Of a stretch of DNA of 64,000 bases, positions 1 to 7,950 are shown piece after piece. Every line of letters starts with the position of its first letter. The stretch's first letter is position 1. The DNA comes from Deltaproteobacteria bacterium. GTDB taxonomy: Bacteria > Myxococcota_A > Polyangia > Nannocystales > Nannocystaceae. Both the position numbers and the translations under genes were made by a program. The DNA is taken from positions 1,550,001-1,614,000 of the forward strand of contig JADJEE010000001.1 in the NCBI GenBank assembly GCA_016709225.1, in the 5' to 3' direction. The notes below the pieces were generated by a model, which saw only the letters and a program-made list of their open reading frames with translations, was not told the DNA's origin and did no database searches.

Positions 1-1325
1 CCGACGGCGACGCCGATGGCGTCGGTGATGCGTGCGAGTGTGGCAACGGCGTGGTCGACTTCGGCGAGACCTGCGACGACGGCAACGCGGTGTCGCTCGA
101 CGGCTGCCAAAACGATTGCACCGCCAGCTGCGAGCGGGTCGCGATCGCGGGCGCGGCGGTGGGCGACCGTCTCGATGGCTTCGCTTCGCTCGACGACGGC
201 GTGCTGTTCTGGCACCGCCGCAACGTCGAGGGTCAGTCGCAGGCGACGCTGTGGCGCGCCGCCGAGGGCGTCGCCGCGCCGGTGACCACCGAGGTCTACT
301 TCGACGCCTCGGCGCCGATCCCATTGGGCGACGCGGTGGTGTTCGGCGGGCGTACGACCGGCCCCATCGCTCTGTGGCGCAGCGACGGCACCGAGGCCGG
401 CACCACCTGGGTCGAGGAGCTCTACGACTCGGTGTTCGAGGGCGCGGTGCTGGACGACGCGCTCGTCTACCGCGGCGGCACCAACGTGGTCGGGCTCGAG
501 CTCGACGTCAGCGACGGGACGCCCGCGGGCACGAGCCTGCTCGCCGACCTGGCGCCCGGTGCTGCGCACGGCTGGCCGCGCTCGCTGGCCCGCATCGACG
601 ACGCGGTGTGGTTCACGACCGGCCCCTGCAGCGCGCTCGGCCAGCAGCTGTGGACCACCGATGGCACCCCGGGCGGCACCACGATGATCGCCGAGGTCGG
701 CGGCGCGGGCAGCTGCGCGCCGGTCGTGCGACCGCCGGTCGCGAGCCTCGGCCTCACGTTCTTCTCCGTGGCGCGGGCGGGCGGCGGCGTCGATCTGTGG
801 CGCAGCGACGGCACCGCGCTCGGCACCACGCTGGTGCGCGCGTCGTCGCAGGCGATCGCCCCGGGCGAGGTCGATGGCGCGGCGATCTTCGGCGCCGCCG
901 ACGGCCTCTACCGCACCGACGGCAGCGTCGCGGGCACCACCCGCATCCGCACCTTCGAGCAGACGACCGCCCTGGTCGGCCTCGGCGGGCTCGGCCTCGT
1001 CGACGCCCGCGATGCGGGCCTGCACGGCCTGTGGGTCACCGACGGCAGCGAGGCCGGCACCACCCTGCTGGTGTTGCTGGGCAGCGGCGCGATCGGCCCC
1101 ACCGCGGTGGTGGGCGGGCACCTGTTCGCGTTCTTGCCCGACTACTTCACCGGCCGTCGACGGCTGTGGGTCTCCGACGGCACCGTCGCGGGCACCCACG
1201 TGGTGCAGGCCTTCAGCGAGGCGGGCGACAACGGCGTGCAGGCGCTCACGGCGACCGGCGGCGCGCTGTACTTCGGCGCCGACGATGGCATCAGCCTCGA
1301 CCCTTGGCGATGCGCGACGCAGTGA
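1..1325 (+). CDS. ELWxxDGT-repeat secreted protein (5' end outside window)
   Basis: The frame is open to the left edge, so the gene begins upstream. The first visible residues form a calcium-binding type-3 repeat (DGDADGVGDAC), followed by a DUF4215-type Cys-rich repeat (CGNGVVDFGETCDDGN). After that come seven ELWxxDGT-type units such as LWRSDGTEAGTT, QLWTTDGTPGGTT and LWVSDGTVAGTH, spaced roughly 50 to 60 residues apart, likely blades of a beta-propeller. Such proteins are common on myxobacterial surfaces; function is unknown. The C-terminus ends abruptly after an eighth, incomplete unit (DPWR) without an anchor. The gene converges on the Nudix gene with 19 bp between stops. Domain family is seen; surface location is inferred. 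Confidence 0.85.
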   Translation, partial: DGDADGVGDACECGNGVVDFGETCDDGNAVSLDGCQNDCTASCERVAIAGAAVGDRLDGFASLDDGVLFWHRRNVEGQSQATLWRAAEGVAAPVTTEVYFDASAPIPLGDAVVFGGRTTGPIALWRSDGTEAGTTWVEELYDSVFEGAVLDDALVYRGGTNVVGLELDVSDGTPAGTSLLADLAPGAAHGWPRSLARIDDAVWFTTGPCSALGQQLWTTDGTPGGTTMIAEVGGAGSCAPVVRPPVASLGLTFFSVARAGGGVDLWRSDGTALGTTLVRASSQAIAPGEVDGAAIFGAADGLYRTDGSVAGTTRIRTFEQTTALVGLGGLGLVDARDAGLHGLWVTDGSEAGTTLLVLLGSGAIGPTAVVGGHLFAFLPDYFTGRRRLWVSDGTVAGTHVVQAFSEAGDNGVQALTATGGALYFGADDGISLDPWRCATQ

Positions 1326-1344
1326 TGGCGCGCAGCCGATCGCT

Positions 1345-1791
1345 TCACCGATCTGCGCGCGCGCGCACGCCCGCGATGAACTCGCGATCGGCCGGCAGGA
1401 ACGCCTCGACGGGCAGTGCCGCCGCCGCGTGGACCTCGAGCGTCGCGCCCGGCTCGGGCACCGCGAGCTCGCGCCAGCGCTGGCCCCACGCGCGTGCGTC
1501 GACGTCGTAGACCGCCATCAGCACCTCGGGCCCCGGTGGTGGGTAGACGTGGTGCAGTAGCTCGAGCACGGCCCCGACGCGCAGCTGCGCCGCGGCGGGG
1601 CCCCACTCCTCGACCAGCTCGCGCCGCAGGCCCGTCGTCGGCGCCTCACCGGGCTCGAGCTTGCCACCGGGCAGCTCGAGCATCCCCGCGCCGAAGCGCG
1701 CCTGGGGCCCGCGGCGCTGCACGAGCAACCGCGCGTCGTCGAGCCAGACGAGGCCCGCGACCACGAACAGGCGCGCCTGCGTGACGTCCAC
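1345..1791 (-). CDS. Nudix hydrolase (MutT-like NTP pyrophosphatase)
   Basis: This is a 148-residue single-domain Nudix protein with a complete box, GX5EX7REUXEEXG, at residues 43-64 (GGKLEPGE then RRELVEEWG). Size and the N-terminal strand pattern (ARLFVVAGLVWLDDARLLVQ) fit MutT-type 8-oxo-dGTP or dCTP pyrophosphatases that clean the nucleotide pool. The start is taken as GTG at 1791; the frame remains open upstream but has no protein-like sequence there. The gene stands alone between a convergent ELWxxDGT gene and a divergent DUF507 gene. Substrate cannot be told from sequence. Confidence 0.85.
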   Translation of the reverse strand: MDVTQARLFVVAGLVWLDDARLLVQRRGPQARFGAGMLELPGGKLEPGEAPTTGLRRELVEEWGPAAAQLRVGAVLELLHHVYPPPGPEVLMAVYDVDARAWGQRWRELAVPEPGATLEVHAAAALPVEAFLPADREFIAGVRARADR

Positions 1792-1926
1792 CGGGCCAGC
1801 GTGCCACGGCGCCCGCGCGCCCCGAAAGCCCCGCGCGGTGCAACGCACGCCCGCATCGGACGGGTTTGCTGGCAATCGGACTGGACTCCCCGCGATCTCC
1901 CCCACTATCCTCCAGCCCGAGTACGC

Positions 1927-2439
1927 ATGCGCCTCTTCGCGAGCAAGATTCCCCACATCACCGACGTCGTGACACGCACGCTCGTCGAGGCCGGTGATCT
2001 CGAGATCAGCAACCGCGAGGAGTTCAAGCGCGACATCGAGTCGATCTTGAAGGAGTACCTGCGCAAGGACCGGGTGCTGACCGAGTCGGCCAAGGACCTG
2101 CTCGAGGCGCGCGGCCTGCCCTACTCCGAGCTCTACAAGACCAAGCGCCAGCTCGCCGAGCGCGAGGACTTCGCGATCGGCGACGACTCGGTCAACTGGA
2201 TCGCCAACCAGCTGGTCGAGATGTTCATGCAGTCGCAGTTCGTCGACGAGGTGTTCGCCGAGGACGGCGCGCTCCGACGCACGCTCAAGGACATCCTGCG
2301 CCGCAACATGCAGGCCGACGACGATCTCGATCGCGAGGTCCGTCGCCACCTGAAGCACCTCGAGGAGGGCACCTCGAGCTTCGAGATCGAGTACCAGAAG
2401 CAGCTCGAGCTGGTGAAACGCAAGCACGGACTGAGCTGA
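1927..2439 (+). CDS. DUF507 family protein
   Basis: A 170-residue, charged, mostly helical cytoplasmic protein starting MRLFASKIPHIT, the typical beginning of DUF507 proteins of delta-proteobacteria and myxobacteria. Two related halves are visible, each with an aspartate/arginine-rich helix followed by an EY/ED segment, consistent with a duplicated domain. No signal peptide or catalytic motif is seen; function is unknown. The start ATG at 1927 begins the conserved part, although the frame is open to 1801. Its TGA overlaps the next ATG at 2439, so it heads a three-gene operon with the ETF-like and ATP-grasp genes. Confidence 0.85.
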   Translation: MRLFASKIPHITDVVTRTLVEAGDLEISNREEFKRDIESILKEYLRKDRVLTESAKDLLEARGLPYSELYKTKRQLAEREDFAIGDDSVNWIANQLVEMFMQSQFVDEVFAEDGALRRTLKDILRRNMQADDDLDREVRRHLKHLEEGTSSFEIEYQKQLELVKRKHGLS

Positions 2440-3281
2440 TGGCGCACATCCTGGTCTACCTGCAGCGCACGCCGCAGGGGCTGCACCCCGCGAGTGCGGT
2501 CGCGCTGTGCCTGGCGCGGGACCTGGGTTCGGAGCGGGGCGCGACCGTGACCGCGATGTGTGCGGGGGATGCCGGTGAGCTCGATCGCGCGATGGTGTCG
2601 GCGGCCGGTCGTCACGGCGCCGACGTCATGGTGTTCTGCGGACCGGGCGGCATCGAGCGACTGCAGCAGCGACTGTCGCCGGTGCACACGCTGGTGCCGT
2701 GGACCGCGGAGGGCATCGCCGCCGCCTCCGGGCTCGTCAGCGGCGCTGCGATTCCACGCTGGGTCGACGCGCGGCGCCCCGACTGGGGCTCGCCCGACGC
2801 GACCAGTGGCATCGTGGCGGGCGTGCTGCCCTGGCACGACTTCGACGAGCAGCTCGAGGCCGAGTACCAGGGCGATGTCGATCAGGTGCCGATGCCGGCG
2901 TGGGTCGCCGAGGTGCCGCCGCCGGTCGGGGCCGGCGGCACCGACCGCCTCATCATCGGCGAGCCGCAGCTGCGCTACGTCGCGCCCGACGCGATCGATC
3001 ACGAGCTGCGGGCCAAGCTCGCTGCGGTCGGGGCCAAGCCCACGCGCGTCGAGGATGTCGCGCTCGCCACCATCGGTCACACCCTGTGGCTGCAGCCCGG
3101 CGCGGGGCCGCTGCCCGACGCGCTCGCGCACCGTGGTCCGGGCAGCCGCGTGCTGCTGCTCCCTGGCCCCGACGGCACCTTGGACGCCACGTGGGCGCTG
3201 GCCGACTGGGTGCTGCCGGGCGCATGGCCCGATGTCCTCGCCGCCCTGCAGACGCCGGCGTGGCGACGCGCGCTGACATGA
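2439..3281 (+). CDS. ETF alpha/beta-like N-terminal domain protein
   Basis: A 280-residue protein whose first 110 residues (MAHILVYLQRTPQGLHPASA, then ARDLGSERGATVTAM) resemble the adenine-nucleotide-binding fold at the start of electron-transfer flavoprotein subunits. The C-terminal FAD-binding signature of ETF-alpha is not evident, so it is not a canonical ETF. The gene is translationally coupled on both sides: its ATG overlaps the DUF507 stop, and its TGA overlaps the ATG of the ATP-grasp gene at 3278. Coupling suggests all three act together. Function is inferred only loosely; it could be a UspA/HUP-type nucleotide binder. Confidence 0.5.
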   Translation: MAHILVYLQRTPQGLHPASAVALCLARDLGSERGATVTAMCAGDAGELDRAMVSAAGRHGADVMVFCGPGGIERLQQRLSPVHTLVPWTAEGIAAASGLVSGAAIPRWVDARRPDWGSPDATSGIVAGVLPWHDFDEQLEAEYQGDVDQVPMPAWVAEVPPPVGAGGTDRLIIGEPQLRYVAPDAIDHELRAKLAAVGAKPTRVEDVALATIGHTLWLQPGAGPLPDALAHRGPGSRVLLLPGPDGTLDATWALADWVLPGAWPDVLAALQTPAWRRALT

Positions 3282-4933
3282 CCACGCGAACCAGCGGCGC
3301 GATCGATGCGCTGCTGGGCGCCCGTCCGGCCGCGCGTCGCGTGGTCGCGCTCGGTGACGCGATCGCCGAGCGCGAGTCGGGCTTCGTCGCGACCGCGATG
3401 CGGGAGAAGGAGCTGCTCGACGCGTTGCGGGCCGCGCGGGCGCCCGACGTGGTGTTCGTCGATCGGCCGTCGGCGGCGCTGCGACGGACGCTGCGCGAGC
3501 ACCGACCCGCGCTGCTGGTGGTTCGCGGGGCGCTCGCGCCCGATGAGATCGCGGCGCTCGACGACATCGCGCACCTGAGCTGGCTCGGTCCCCACGCGAG
3601 CGTGCACGTCGGCGGCGGCGCGGCGGTGGTGGTCGCCCACGCCGCCGGCGAGCTGGCGGGCCTCGTGCGCGCGCTCGGCAGTACCGCCGTGCGGCTGGCG
3701 CTGGCCCCCACGCCCCGCTGGCTGCCGGCCTCGCTGGCCCACAGCAAGCTCGACGGTGCACCGCTGCTCGGCACCGTCGCCGCCGCGGTGCTCGACGTCG
3801 CGTGGGCCCGCCGCGCGATCGCAGGTGACGGTCGCGACGTGCTGGTGCCGGTCGGCGTGCCCAAGCTGTCGCCGCCGCGACCGCGCGCGCCCGCGCTCGA
3901 CGCGATCGTGGCCGCCCACGCGCTCGAGCGCTTCACAGGGCCGGTGTTTCCGTCGCCGCGGGTGATCGCGATCCTGCACGGCCACCGCCACGGCGGCACC
4001 GCGCCCGCCCACGAGCCCGACCCCGCGACACTGGCGGTGTGGGACCAGGCCCGTCGCGCATTGCCGATGACCGGGGCGGTGCTCGGCATGCACGAGCCCG
4101 ACCCGTCGCTGCCGATGACCGCGCCGACGGCGACGTTCTTGGCCCAGCGCGCGTTGCTGCGCGAGCGATCGCTGCGGGCGGTGCTGGCGACCGGGCTCGG
4201 CCCCGTGACGGCGCCGCCGGACGACGGCCTGCAGCGCGCCCGCGAGGTGCTCGAGCAGGCCGCCGAGGAGCTCTCCGATCAGGAGAGCAAGGTCGTGTTG
4301 CGCGGCGTCGGCCTGCAGGTGACGCGGCAGGCGGTCGCGAACTCGCCCTCGGGTGCGGCGGGCTACGCCGAGCGCATCGGCTTCCCGGTGGTCTTGAAGG
4401 CGCTGTCGCCTGCGCTGCGGCGTCGCAGCGAGATCGGTGCGATCGAGCTCGAGCTGGCCAACGCAGCCGCGGTCCGCCGCGCGTACGCGGCGATCGTCGA
4501 CAACGTCGAGCGACGGGCCCCGACCGCGCGGCTCGACGGCGTGGTCGTGGCCGAGCACGTGCCCGAGGGGCTCGACGTGCAGGTGGGCGTGCTGCGAATG
4601 CCCGGCGGTGAGCATGCGATCCACGCGTGCGCGCTGGCGGGGCAGATCGCGATCGAGCCCGCGTTCGCGCTGGCCCCCTGCTCGCCGACCGACGCGCTGC
4701 AGCTCGCCCACGCCGTGCTCGCGGGCATCCCGGTGCCCGCGCTGCGCCGCGGCAGCGACCCCGATCCCCGCGTGCTCGCACAGGTGCTGCTGCGCACCTC
4801 GATGTTGGTCGAGCGCTTCGCCGCGCGCCTCGAGCAGCTCGAGCTGTCGCCGGTGCGGTTGACCGGCGACGAGCGCGGCTATGTGATCCTCGACGCGCGC
4901 CTGCGCCAGCTCGCCCACGTCGAAGGCCGCTGA
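3278..4933 (+). CDS. ATP-grasp domain protein (ADP-forming acyl-CoA synthetase-like)
   Basis: A 551-residue protein. The C-terminal part (roughly residues 345-545) matches the ATP-grasp domain of ADP-forming acetyl-CoA synthetases: a helix leading to AERIGFPVVLKALSP, then RRRSEIGAIELELANAAAVR where the family normally has HKS(D/E)xGG. The usual phosphorylation-site histidine of the HKS motif is replaced by arginine, so classical succinyl/acetyl-CoA ligase chemistry is doubtful. The first 330 residues are not recognised; they contain alpha/beta stretches that may be CoA- or nucleotide-binding. The ATG overlaps the stop of the ETF-like gene. It converges with cca, with two bases between stops. 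Confidence 0.6.
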   Translation: MTTRTSGAIDALLGARPAARRVVALGDAIAERESGFVATAMREKELLDALRAARAPDVVFVDRPSAALRRTLREHRPALLVVRGALAPDEIAALDDIAHLSWLGPHASVHVGGGAAVVVAHAAGELAGLVRALGSTAVRLALAPTPRWLPASLAHSKLDGAPLLGTVAAAVLDVAWARRAIAGDGRDVLVPVGVPKLSPPRPRAPALDAIVAAHALERFTGPVFPSPRVIAILHGHRHGGTAPAHEPDPATLAVWDQARRALPMTGAVLGMHEPDPSLPMTAPTATFLAQRALLRERSLRAVLATGLGPVTAPPDDGLQRAREVLEQAAEELSDQESKVVLRGVGLQVTRQAVANSPSGAAGYAERIGFPVVLKALSPALRRRSEIGAIELELANAAAVRRAYAAIVDNVERRAPTARLDGVVVAEHVPEGLDVQVGVLRMPGGEHAIHACALAGQIAIEPAFALAPCSPTDALQLAHAVLAGIPVPALRRGSDPDPRVLAQVLLRTSMLVERFAARLEQLELSPVRLTGDERGYVILDARLRQLAHVEGR

Positions 4934-4935
4934 GA

Positions 4936-6222
4936 TCAGGGCGCCGCGCCGCGCTCGCGCGCGAGCGCCAGCAGTGCGTCGACGTGGTTGCGCGAGGGAT
5001 CCACGAGCACCGCCTCGAACATCGCTCGCACCAGCGCACCCATGGCCGGCCCCGGGGTCGCCACGCCCTGCGCGATCAGGTCGCGCGGCTTGAGCACGAG
5101 TTCGTCGGTCGACAGCGCCGCGTCCCGTACGGCGTCGTGCACCCGCGCGCGCGCGTCGTCGTCGAGTTCGGCCACCGCCATCGCGTCGTCGAGGTTGGCG
5201 CGACCGAGCACGCTCGCGGCGCGACGGATCGCGACCGCATCCGCGGCAACCGTGAGCGCGCGGGCCCCCTCACCGAGCAGCGCGCCGAGTCGCGCGCGCT
5301 CGGCTCGGCCGTGGCGCAACCCATCGAGCGTCGGCGTGACGGTGGTCGAGACCGCGGGCCACAGCAGCCGCGCCAGTCGCAGCACGGGGTCGGCCGGAAG
5401 CGCGTCGACGGCCGCGATCGCGGCGGCCTGCGCCGGTGCGTCGAGCTCGGGCAGCACCAGCGCCCACATGCCGGTGCGTGCCATCGGCCACAGCCCGACC
5501 GACGGCACCGCCGAACCGAGCAGCTTGCTCAGCTCGACGTGCACCCGCTCGCGGCTCACCTTCGCGAGCACCTCGAGCGCGCCGCCGATGGCCGCCTCGG
5601 TCGCGGGGTCGAGCTGCAACCGCCGGGTCGCGCACAGCCGAACCGCTCGCATGGTCCGCAGGCCGTCCTCGCCGAAGCGCCGCGCGGGCTCACCGACCGC
5701 CCGCAGGATGCCCGCGCGGAGATCGTCGAGGCCCGCGAACGGATCGGTGAAGCGGCACGCGATCGGATCCCACGCGAAAGCGTTCACGGTGAAGTCGCGC
5801 CGCGCGAGATCCTCCTCGAGGTCACGCAGGAACGTGATCGCGCTCGGCCTTCGGCCGTCGATGTAGGCCCCTTCCCCACGGAAGGTCGTGACCTCGACCG
5901 GCACCGTCTCGCCGCCGCGCTCCCGCGACTGCCGCACCAGCACGGTGATGGTGCCGTGCTCGATGCCGGTCGGAATCGTGCGACGAAAGGCGGCCTGCAC
6001 CTCCTCGGGGCGCGCCGACGTGGCCAGATCCCAGTCGTCGGCGCCGCGCCCCATCAGCACGTCGCGCACTGCACCTCCGACCAGCACGGCCGCGTGCCCG
6101 CCCCGCTGCAGCGTCTGCGCGACCTCGAGGATCTCGGGCGGAACCGCGGCGGCGCGCAGCCGCTGCGCCGCCGCGACGGCATCGGCCGGTACCTCGTGGA
6201 TCACCTCGTTGCCCTGCGTCAT
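4936..6222 (-). CDS. cca: CCA tRNA nucleotidyltransferase / poly(A) polymerase family
   Basis: A 428-residue class II nucleotidyltransferase. Motif A is GGAVRDVLMGR with DDWDLAT carrying the two catalytic aspartates. Motif B is RRDFTVNAFA. Further conserved segments are DPFAGLDDLRAGILRAVG and RFGEDGLRTMRAVRL. These read CTP/ATP and tRNA 3' ends in CCA-adding enzymes; the related poly(A) polymerase PcnB cannot be excluded, but PcnB proteins have a longer basic C-terminus that is absent here. The gene is monocistronic on its strand. The region upstream of its ATG (6223-6399) separates it from the divergent envelope operon and should hold both promoters. Confidence 0.88.
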   Translation of the reverse strand: MTQGNEVIHEVPADAVAAAQRLRAAAVPPEILEVAQTLQRGGHAAVLVGGAVRDVLMGRGADDWDLATSARPEEVQAAFRRTIPTGIEHGTITVLVRQSRERGGETVPVEVTTFRGEGAYIDGRRPSAITFLRDLEEDLARRDFTVNAFAWDPIACRFTDPFAGLDDLRAGILRAVGEPARRFGEDGLRTMRAVRLCATRRLQLDPATEAAIGGALEVLAKVSRERVHVELSKLLGSAVPSVGLWPMARTGMWALVLPELDAPAQAAAIAAVDALPADPVLRLARLLWPAVSTTVTPTLDGLRHGRAERARLGALLGEGARALTVAADAVAIRRAASVLGRANLDDAMAVAELDDDARARVHDAVRDAALSTDELVLKPRDLIAQGVATPGPAMGALVRAMFEAVLVDPSRNHVDALLALARERGAAP

Positions 6223-6399
6223 GCGTCGTCCGCCGACTCGCGAGGGCCAGCGACGCCGAAGCTAACAGGACCACCACCCCGACGGCCAGGGGCCGCGCGG
6301 ACGCGCGGACCCATGCGCTTGCGATCGCCGGTCGTCGATCCGGCCCCCTGTGGTCTTGGCACCCCTTGGTCGCACGCTTCACTTTGGTACGATGCGAAC

Positions 6400-6849
6400 G
6401 TGCGCTGCGTGCTGCCCTGCTTCGCCGTGTTGGCCCTGGGCTGCGAGATCGTCGATCCGGGCCCGGAGGTCGGCGTCGCCAACCGCTGCGTGCTCACGGC
6501 GTCGTACTTCGTCGAGCACATCGAGCCCGAGTACCTGACCAAGATCGGCTGCACCAAGAAGGCCGGCTGCCACCTGGCGAGCAACGCCAACAGCATCTTC
6601 CGCCTGCAGGACACCTCGATGGTGTTGGCGCCGCTGCCCAGCGATCCGCTGTCGGCGTGGCCGGTGCCGTGGCAGGAGAACTTCCGCGCGACCACGGCCC
6701 AGGTCAGCGACTGCGACCTCGCCGAGATCGCACCGCTGTACTCCGAGCCCGCCGGCGGCAACACGCTCGCGCACGGCGGCGGCGACCTGTTCAAGGCCGA
6801 CGGTCCCGAGCTCGACCTCATCCAGACCTGGCTCGACGGCGGCACATGA
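6400..6849 (+). CDS. lipoprotein with CX4CH cytochrome-like domain
   Basis: A 149-residue protein starting at GTG 6400 with a short hydrophobic leader ending LALGC, a plausible but imperfect lipobox. The body carries YFVEHIEPEYLTKIGC and a C-X4-C-H motif (CTKKAGCH), then LDLIQTWLDGG at the C-terminus. This arrangement recurs in myxobacterial and planctomycete cytochrome-c-like domains where CXXCH is replaced by CX4CH; whether heme is bound is unknown. The start is chosen because coding character and the leader begin here, although the frame is open much further upstream, antisense to cca. Its stop overlaps the next ATG at 6846. Confidence 0.6.
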   Translation: MRCVLPCFAVLALGCEIVDPGPEVGVANRCVLTASYFVEHIEPEYLTKIGCTKKAGCHLASNANSIFRLQDTSMVLAPLPSDPLSAWPVPWQENFRATTAQVSDCDLAEIAPLYSEPAGGNTLAHGGGDLFKADGPELDLIQTWLDGGT

Positions 6850-7736
6850 ACCGACCCGCACGCGAGCGCGCCACCGACGTCATCGACGCACCGCGACCGC
6901 GCGCGGCCGTGGCCGCCGTCGCGAGTTCGTTGAGCCTCGCGATCGCGGTGCTCGCGTTCGCACCCGCGGCGGCGGCCAAGCCCCGCGATCGCGATCGCGG
7001 CGCCGAGGTGCCGGCCGCGAAGGCCTACGAGGGACCCTTGGCGCGCGTGCTGCCCGAGTCTGCGCAGGTTTACTCGGGGCCCGGCTTCGGCTTCCGCGTG
7101 ATCGCGGTGACCGAGCGCGACGACACCGTGCGCATGGTCGAGCGCGGCAAACGGGGCGGCTGGACCCGCGTGCAGCTGGGCTCCGGCGTGGTCGGGTGGA
7201 TGCTCAGCGAGCAGATCCTGCTGCTGTCGCCGGGCAGCGGCGACCAGGCGCGGCCGGGCCCGATGCGCCGCTTCGGTCGCAAGCTGCGCGAGCGCGTGCT
7301 CGGGCCACCGAACCTGCTGACCGCACGGGTCGGCGGTGCGCTGTCGGCCGGCGCGCTCGGCCGCGAGGGGCTGTTCCTCGTGCGCCCGCAGGTGTTCCTC
7401 TCGCCCAACGCTGCAATCGAGGCCTTCCTCGGCCCGTCGGCGGGGCACGAGACCAGCCGCGGGCTGTTCGGCGCCGCGACCAACATCTACCTGACGCCGT
7501 CGATCCCGTTCACCGTGTTCCTCAGCGTCGGCGGCGGTGCGGTGTTCACCCGCGGCAAGGTCGACGCGCTGTCGCAGGCACGCTGGAGCTACCTGCTCAG
7601 CCCCGGCGGTGGGGTCTGGATCATCTTCAAGCGCGGCATCGGCATCCGCTTCGACTTCCGCAACCACGTGCTGTTCCGAGCCGACGACGCAACCTCGCTA
7701 CGGGAGTACTCCGGTGCACTCGCATTCACGTTCTAG
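6846..7736 (+). CDS. SH3-domain plus outer-membrane beta-barrel protein
   Basis: A 296-residue protein. Residues 1-48 form a signal peptide (hydrophobic SSLSLAIAVLAFAPAAAA). Residues 60-125 resemble a bacterial SH3 domain (YSGPGFGFRVIAVTERDDTV, then GGWTRVQL and GWMLSEQ), typical of peptidoglycan-facing modules. The rest alternates polar and hydrophobic residues with many Gly and aromatic residues and ends GALAFTF, a terminal phenylalanine as in barrel proteins recognised by BamA. It overlaps the CX4CH lipoprotein (ATGA) and is followed directly by DUF4266 and DUF3570 genes, so it likely belongs to the same envelope assembly. Confidence 0.65.
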   Translation: MNRPARERATDVIDAPRPRAAVAAVASSLSLAIAVLAFAPAAAAKPRDRDRGAEVPAAKAYEGPLARVLPESAQVYSGPGFGFRVIAVTERDDTVRMVERGKRGGWTRVQLGSGVVGWMLSEQILLLSPGSGDQARPGPMRRFGRKLRERVLGPPNLLTARVGGALSAGALGREGLFLVRPQVFLSPNAAIEAFLGPSAGHETSRGLFGAATNIYLTPSIPFTVFLSVGGGAVFTRGKVDALSQARWSYLLSPGGGVWIIFKRGIGIRFDFRNHVLFRADDATSLREYSGALAFTF

Positions 7737-7950
7737 CTGCCGCGTGCTGACGTCGCTGCTGCTGCTGTCGGGCGCGCTGTCGGGCTGCGCCCGCGCGGTG
7801 CTCCCGAGCGAGAAGGCCTACCTCGCCGACCCCATCATGCGCTTCGACGCCGACGCCCTCGAGGCCAGCGCCGACGCCCACGTCTTCAGCAACCGCGAGG
7901 GCGCGGCCGGTGGCACCAACACCGCCGGTGGAGGCTGCGGGTGCAACTGA
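7714..7950 (+). CDS. DUF4266 lipoprotein
   Basis: A 78-residue lipoprotein with leader SCRVLTSLLLLSGALSGC and a mature part VLPSEKAYLADPIMRFDADA ending in a glycine-rich GGGCGCN tail. This is the DUF4266 signature, and the family almost always lies next to DUF3570, as here. GTG 7714 gives a basic n-region but overlaps the upstream gene by 23 bp; GTG 7744 would avoid overlap but leaves a leader without positive charge. The stop lies inside the next gene. The Cys-Gly tail suggests metal or cofactor binding, but that is inference. Confidence 0.8.
   Translation: MHSHSRSSCRVLTSLLLLSGALSGCARAVLPSEKAYLADPIMRFDADALEASADAHVFSNREGAAGGTNTAGGGCGCN

Noticed and set aside
1801..1926. Longer start for the DUF507 protein
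   Set aside because: The extra residues are not protein-like and overlap the region upstream of the divergent Nudix gene; DUF507 proteins begin at MRLF.
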